Shown: positions 6,736 through 10,509 of the stretch, piece after piece
Layout: each line of letters starts with the position of its first letter
Numbering within the stretch: position 1 is the stretch's first letter
Assembly (NCBI GenBank): GCA_035518375.1
Contig: DATIXQ010000105.1
Location: 1 to 10,509, forward strand
Reading direction: 5' to 3'
Length of the DNA stretch: 10,509 nucleotides
Origin: DATJLY01 sp035518375
GTDB lineage: Bacteria; Pseudomonadota; Alphaproteobacteria; ATCC43930; CGMCC-115725
Notes under the pieces: model-generated
Seen by the model: only the letters and a program-made list of their open reading frames with translations
Told to the model about the DNA's origin: nothing
Database searches by the model: none
Program-made: the position numbers and the translations under genes

Positions 6736-6852
6736 ATCCCTTCTCCATCCAGCTAGACCCTTTCGCTCGCGCTGACCTCGTGCTCAAATCCGCATAAGGC
6801 CGGCGCGACGAGGGTGTTTGCCTTCTCGCCGCCGGGACAAAACGGAACGAGC

Positions 6853-6859
6853 GGGAGGG
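6853..6859 (+). promoter_or_regulatory. Ribosome binding site that fixes the MFS start
   Basis: GGGAGGG lies 5 nt before ATG 6865. It favours this start over the in-frame ATG at 6814, which would add 17 residues (MFAFSPPGQNG...) translated through the ribosome site itself. No convincing promoter was found between 6736 and 6852. Confidence 0.75.
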
Positions 6860-6864
6860 TGTTC

Positions 6865-8166
6865 ATGACCAGTGTCGAAATCGGATCCGGCGCCACGGCG
6901 CGCGGCGCTTCGCGGCCCATGAGCTGGCCCATTTGCGCGACCGTATTCTTCATCGGCAGCGTGATCCTCTGGGCCGACCGCAGCAATTTCGGCGTCGCCG
7001 CCGCGGTGTGGTCGAAATCCTACGGCTGGACCAAGGCCACGACCGGGCTGATGCTGAGCGCCTTCTCGTTCGGCTACCTCATCGCCATGCCGATCGGCGG
7101 CTGGCTCACCGATCGTCTCGGGCCGCGGCGCACGCTCGGCGGCTGCATGGCCGGCTGGTCGCTCTGGGTGCTGTGCACGCCCATCGCGCCGGCGGTGATC
7201 TGGCTCACGGCGTTATGGCGCGTGCTGCTGGGCTCGTTCGAGGCACCCTATATCCCAGGCAGCTCGGCCGCGGTCGCCCGTGCCGTCTCCGCTGACACGC
7301 GGCGCGGCCGGTTCGGCGCCTTCGTCCAATCCGGCGCGCAGCTTGGGCCCGCGGTGGGCGTGGCCGCCGCCGGCGCCATCCTGGCGGCCTCCGGCTCGGC
7401 GGCGATGATCTTCATCGTGTTCGGCCTGCTTGGGCTCGCCGTCGCGGCGCTGTGGTGGCTCTATGCCCGGAACTTCAGCGATCCCGCGCCGGTCGGCGCG
7501 GCGGCGCAGACCGAGGAAGCGCGGGCGCGCGCCGCCCAGGCGCCCGTGCCCTATCGCAAGCTCATCACCTCGCCGGCGCTGTGGCCGCTTTATTTCGGCT
7601 ATTTCGCGCTGCCCTATTGCCAATACATCTTCCTCAACTGGCTGCCGATCTACCTGACGCAGTACCGGCACATCAGTCTCACCACCGCCAGCTACCTGAG
7701 CGCGCTTCCCTATATCGTCGCCTTCCTCGCGGTGAATTTCACCGGCTGGGGCATGGACTGGTTCGCCGCGCGAGGCTGGCGCGCCGGCGCGATCCACCGC
7801 AAGCTCTTCATCGGCCTTGGTGCCGCGACCTACGTCGTGACAGTGCTGATCGCGGCCAACACGGCGTCGAGCACACTCGCCGTCACCATGATCATCGTCG
7901 CCAACGCGGGGCTCTCCTGTTACGTCATCCCGTTCTGGACAATCTGCACCGACATGACGCCGACGCAGAACGGATCCCTGAGCAGCCTCATGAATTTCTG
8001 CGGCATCATCGGCGCCACGCTGTCGCCCTTTGTGAGCGGCGTGATCGCCGACGCGACCGGAGCATTCGTGGCGCCCTTGGAGCTCGCGGCGGCGATCATG
8101 GTGATCGCGTCGATCACGGCGCTCATCTTCGTGCGCGTAAAGCCGCTGCGCGAACTCGTCGGCTAA
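6865..8166 (+). CDS. MFS transporter, anion:cation symporter (ACS) type
   Basis: Inner-membrane symporter of 433 residues with about 12 hydrophobic segments in two halves joined by a polar loop (about 201-231, rich in Ala/Glu/Arg). TM1 ends in WADRSNFGVAAA (37-47), matching the D-R-x-N motif of the ACS family (glucarate, galactonate, hexuronate and phthalate-type carriers). Loop 2-3 has the MFS motif A, GGWLTDRLGPRR (78-89). TM4 contains RVLLGSFEAPYIPGSSAAVA with the acidic Glu126. The second half has ALPYCQYIFLNWLPIYLTQY, again typical of ACS. The start at 6865 follows a strong GGGAGGG. The hydantoinase subunit A gene begins 19 bp after the stop, so the carrier probably imports the substrate of that enzyme, or a precursor; the substrate itself cannot be read from the sequence. 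ACS members usually carry organic anions, which would fit a carboxylate or an acidic cyclic amide. Confidence 0.88.
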   Translation: MTSVEIGSGATARGASRPMSWPICATVFFIGSVILWADRSNFGVAAAVWSKSYGWTKATTGLMLSAFSFGYLIAMPIGGWLTDRLGPRRTLGGCMAGWSLWVLCTPIAPAVIWLTALWRVLLGSFEAPYIPGSSAAVARAVSADTRRGRFGAFVQSGAQLGPAVGVAAAGAILAASGSAAMIFIVFGLLGLAVAALWWLYARNFSDPAPVGAAAQTEEARARAAQAPVPYRKLITSPALWPLYFGYFALPYCQYIFLNWLPIYLTQYRHISLTTASYLSALPYIVAFLAVNFTGWGMDWFAARGWRAGAIHRKLFIGLGAATYVVTVLIAANTASSTLAVTMIIVANAGLSCYVIPFWTICTDMTPTQNGSLSSLMNFCGIIGATLSPFVSGVIADATGAFVAPLELAAAIMVIASITALIFVRVKPLRELVG

Positions 8167-8171
8167 GTTCC

Positions 8172-8176
8172 GGAGG
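8172..8176 (+). promoter_or_regulatory. Ribosome binding site of hyuA supporting a TTG start
   Basis: GGAGG lies 9 nt before TTG 8186 but 21 nt before the first in-frame ATG at 8198. The spacing favours the TTG codon, just inside the intergenic gap after the MFS stop codon. Confidence 0.65.
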
Positions 8177-8185
8177 ACGCCGGCC

Positions 8186-10237
8186 TTGCCTGCTTGGATG
8201 GTCGGCGTCGATACCGGCGGCACCTTCACCGATCTCGTCGCGGTCGAGCAGGAGACGGGGGCGCTGAAGCTTGCCAAGGTGCCGTCGGTGCCGGGCGATC
8301 CCTCCGCGGCCGTGCTCGACGCGCTCGCGCGGCTCTTCGCCGACGGCATCCGGCCGGACGAGGTCGCGATGCTGGTGCACGGCACCACGGTCGCCACCAA
8401 CACGCTCGTCGAGGGCGACGGCGCCAAAGTCGGGCTTCTCATCACCAAGGGGTTTCGTGCCGTCTATGAGGCGCGCGGCTGGAGCCAGCCGCGCGGCGCC
8501 GATCTGCTCGACACGTTCTACCGCAAGCCGCCGCTGCTTGTGCCGCAGCGCCTGACCGAGGAGGCGGACGAGCGGCTCGACTTCGAGGGGCACGTGCTGA
8601 CGCCGCTTGACGAGGCGGCCTTGCGCCGATCCGTACAGCGGCTCGCCAGCGCCGGCGTCGAGGCGATCGCCGTGTGCTTTCTCTTCTCGTTCCTGAACCC
8701 GGCAGACGAGCGCGCGGCCGCGCGCATCATCGCGGAGGAGGCGCCCCGCGCGCGCGTATCGCTCTCGTCGACGGTGCTGCCGGTCATCCGCGAATACCCG
8801 CGCCTCTCGACGACCGTCATCGACGCCTATGTCGGACCGCGGGTTGAGCGCTATCTCATGCGCCTCGCCGAGCGCATCGAGATCGCGGGCGTCGCGACAC
8901 CGCAGCTCTATCTCATGCAGTCGAACGGCGGCCTGACGCGGCTCAGGACCGGCGCGCGCCATCCGAACGAGACGCTGCTGTCGGGGCCGGCCGCGGGCGT
9001 CATCGCCGGAACCGCGCTCGCCGCGCGCGCCGAGCGACGGAACGTCGTCACTTTCGACATGGGCGGCACGAGCACCGACATCAGCGTCATCGCCGACGGG
9101 CGCGTGCTCGAAACGACGGAAGGCGAGATCGCGGGCCAGGACATCGGCACGCCGATGCTGCGCGTGCGCACGCTCGGCGCGGGCGGCGGCACGATCGCGG
9201 CGATCGGCAAGGACGGGCTGCTCAAGGTCGGGCCGCAAAGCGCAGGGTCGGTGCCCGGCCCCGCCTGCTACGGCAAGGGCGGCGCCGACGCGACCGTGAC
9301 GGACGCAAACCTCGTGCTGGGCGCGCTCTCCGGCGCCTCGCCGCTCGCCGGCACGCTGACGCTCGACGAAGGGGCGGCACGACGCGCGCTCGAGACGCTG
9401 GGCGCAGCACTCGGCCTCGACGCGGTGGCGACGGCAAAGGGCATAAGGCGCATCGTCGACACGCAGATGGCCGTCGATCTGCGCTTGGCGTTGCGCGAGC
9501 AGGGACAGGACCCGCGCAAGTTCGCGCTCGTCGCGTTCGGCGGCGCGGGGCCGATCCATGCCGCGACGCTCGCGCGCAGCGTCGGCATCCCGACCGTGCT
9601 GGTGCCACGGAACCCAGGCATCAACTGCGCCATCGGCATGCTGCAGACATCCGTGCGCCATTCCTATCTGCGCTCGGAGATGGGCGTCCTGAGCCGGTTC
9701 CCGGCGGCGCGCATGGAGGAACTCTTCCGCGCGCTCGAGGATGCGGCGCTCGCCGAGGCGCGCGAGGAAGGGTTCGCGCCGCAGGCCGTGCGGCTCACGC
9801 GGCTCCTCGACCTGCGCTATCCGCACCAGGGCTATACGCTGCCCGTCGAGTGCCAGAGGGACGCGACGCGCGACGCGCTGAAGGCGGCGTTCGATGCGCT
9901 CCACGGCCGCGTCTACGGCCAGTCGGCGCCGCGCGAGGACGCCGAGATCGTGACCTTCCGCGTCCAGGCCGAGATCGAGGTACCGCGCTTCGAGCCGAAG
10001 CGGCTGCCGCCGGGCGACGGCAACGCGGCGCGGGCAAAGCTTGGCGAGCGCCCGCTCTTCGATCTCGACGAGGACCGCTTCGCACCCGCCGCCATCTATG
10101 ACCGCGCACGGCTCGCGCCCGGCGACCGCATGGCCGGGCCCGCCATCGTCGCGCAGTTCGACGCCACCACGATCGTGCTCGCGGGCCAGGAGGCGCGCGT
10201 CGATCCCTATGGGCTTCTCGTCATCGAGGACACATGA
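8186..10237 (+). CDS. hyuA: Hydantoinase/oxoprolinase family protein, subunit A (HyuA-like)
   Basis: ATP-dependent subunit of the hydantoinase A/B family, which includes N-methylhydantoinase, 5-oxoprolinase and acetone/acetophenone carboxylases. 683 residues, normal for the family. The N-terminal actin/ASKHA-like half begins VGVDTGGTFTDLVAV (6-20, phosphate loop), then VHGTTVATNTLVE (64-76) and KVGLLITKGFRAVYE. The second half has LYLMQSNGGL (241-250), TLLSGPAAGV, VTFDMGGTSTDISVI (288-302, second nucleotide loop), LGAGGGTIA (330-338), SVPGPACYGKGG (355-366) and VAFGGAGPIHAA (449-460). Expected function: ATP-driven opening of a cyclic amide or carboxylation of a ketone, in complex with the B subunit. 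TTG 8186 is chosen from ribosome-site spacing; ATG 8198 (MVGVDTGG) would remove four residues and cannot be excluded. It is 19 bp after the MFS gene and overlaps hyuB by 4 bp. The exact substrate is unknown. Confidence 0.92.
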   Translation: MPAWMVGVDTGGTFTDLVAVEQETGALKLAKVPSVPGDPSAAVLDALARLFADGIRPDEVAMLVHGTTVATNTLVEGDGAKVGLLITKGFRAVYEARGWSQPRGADLLDTFYRKPPLLVPQRLTEEADERLDFEGHVLTPLDEAALRRSVQRLASAGVEAIAVCFLFSFLNPADERAAARIIAEEAPRARVSLSSTVLPVIREYPRLSTTVIDAYVGPRVERYLMRLAERIEIAGVATPQLYLMQSNGGLTRLRTGARHPNETLLSGPAAGVIAGTALAARAERRNVVTFDMGGTSTDISVIADGRVLETTEGEIAGQDIGTPMLRVRTLGAGGGTIAAIGKDGLLKVGPQSAGSVPGPACYGKGGADATVTDANLVLGALSGASPLAGTLTLDEGAARRALETLGAALGLDAVATAKGIRRIVDTQMAVDLRLALREQGQDPRKFALVAFGGAGPIHAATLARSVGIPTVLVPRNPGINCAIGMLQTSVRHSYLRSEMGVLSRFPAARMEELFRALEDAALAEAREEGFAPQAVRLTRLLDLRYPHQGYTLPVECQRDATRDALKAAFDALHGRVYGQSAPREDAEIVTFRVQAEIEVPRFEPKRLPPGDGNAARAKLGERPLFDLDEDRFAPAAIYDRARLAPGDRMAGPAIVAQFDATTIVLAGQEARVDPYGLLVIEDT

Positions 10238-10509
10238 TCGATCCCGTCACCACCGAGGTCGTGGCGAGCCGCCTGCGCGAGGCGGCGGCGACCATGGAAT
10301 ACGTGCTCTATCACAGCGGCTATTCGCCGATCCTGCGCGAATCGAAGGACGGCACCGCGGGCCTCACCGACGAGACGGGGCGTGTCGTCATCGTCGGCGG
10401 CGGCATCCAGTATCACTACGCGCAGTACAAGCTCGCGGTCGAGGCGGTACTGGCGCGCACGCCGCTTGCCGAGCTCAAGCCCGGCGACAGCTTCATCACC
10501 AACGACCCG
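10234..10509 (+). CDS. hyuB: Hydantoinase/oxoprolinase family protein, subunit B (HyuB-like), N-terminal part
   Basis: Only the first 92 codons are in the window; the family is usually over 500 residues, so most of the gene lies off the right edge. My translation begins MIDPVTTEVVASRLREAAAT, followed by MEYVLYHSGYSPILRESKDG (21-40), the HyuB region that usually reads Y-S-x-x-x-x-E-x-x-D, then LTDETGRVVIVGGGIQYHYA and KPGDSFITNDP at the window end. The ATG overlaps the hyuA stop in an ATGA tetranucleotide, typical of translationally coupled subunits. The product should form the catalytic complex with HyuA. It is assigned with confidence to the family, but not to hydantoinase rather than carboxylase or oxoprolinase. 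Confidence 0.88.
   Translation, partial: MIDPVTTEVVASRLREAAATMEYVLYHSGYSPILRESKDGTAGLTDETGRVVIVGGGIQYHYAQYKLAVEAVLARTPLAELKPGDSFITNDP

Noticed and set aside
6772..6798. A possible promoter for the MFS gene (CTGACC ... CATAAG).
   Set aside because: Spacing is about 15 bp and neither hexamer is close to consensus, so it is not supported.
8123..9904. A 593-codon open frame on the minus strand opposite hyuA, and a 411-codon one at 7213-8448.
   Set aside because: Both are Arg/Ala/Asp-rich shadows of well-recognised plus-strand genes and show no ribosome site or family motif.
1..10509. CRISPR arrays, tRNA or rRNA genes, insertion sequences, phage genes or toxin-antitoxin pairs.
   Set aside because: No regularly spaced repeats, cloverleaf-like sequence, transposase or integrase motifs, or terminal inverted repeats were seen on either strand. 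The genes are typical chromosomal metabolism and transport genes with uniform composition.

Overview
The window is GC-rich, densely coding DNA from a bacterium. The HU-type protein with a basic R-M-G-R-N-P arm, the MdtAB-type efflux genes, the Sel1/dioxygenase/sulfotransferase genes and a HyuA/HyuB pair suggest an alphaproteobacterium, possibly of the Hyphomicrobiales (Rhizobiales). That placement is inferred from general family resemblance and strong G/C-ending codon use; no RNA marker gene is present.

Left half (1-6176, minus strand): five genes read leftward. The most upstream are a secreted Sel1-repeat protein (6176-5568), a fusion of a peroxiredoxin-like domain with a 2-oxoglutarate/Fe(II) dioxygenase (5578-4457), and a PAPS-type sulfotransferase-like protein (4454-3483). 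These three are tightly packed, with an 11-bp overlap and a 2-bp gap, so they are probably one transcription unit. After a 115-bp gap with an imperfect hairpin come mdtA (3367-1958), the periplasmic adaptor of an RND efflux pump, and mdtB (1921 to beyond base 1), the inner-membrane RND pump, which is cut by the window edge.

Centre (6177-6864): a 226-bp divergent intergenic region, noticeably A/T-richer than its surroundings on the HU side, carries two 7-bp inverted repeats and a tandem hexamer. The HU-family nucleoid protein gene follows on the plus strand (6403-6699) and ends in a strong GC hairpin at 6711-6735. The remaining 129 bp before the next start show only a ribosome binding site.

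Right half (6865-10509, plus strand): an MFS transporter of the anion:cation symporter type, hydantoinase/oxoprolinase subunit A (probable TTG start, 19 bp downstream) and the start of subunit B (ATGA overlap, cut by the window edge) form a likely uptake-plus-catabolism operon for a cyclic amide or a related carboxylate/ketone substrate.

Most of this is recognisable metabolism and transport. The least ordinary part is the Sel1 - Prx-like/2OG-dioxygenase - sulfotransferase cassette, which could hydroxylate and then sulfate an unknown substrate. The Prx-like domain has no cysteine where the peroxidatic residue should be.
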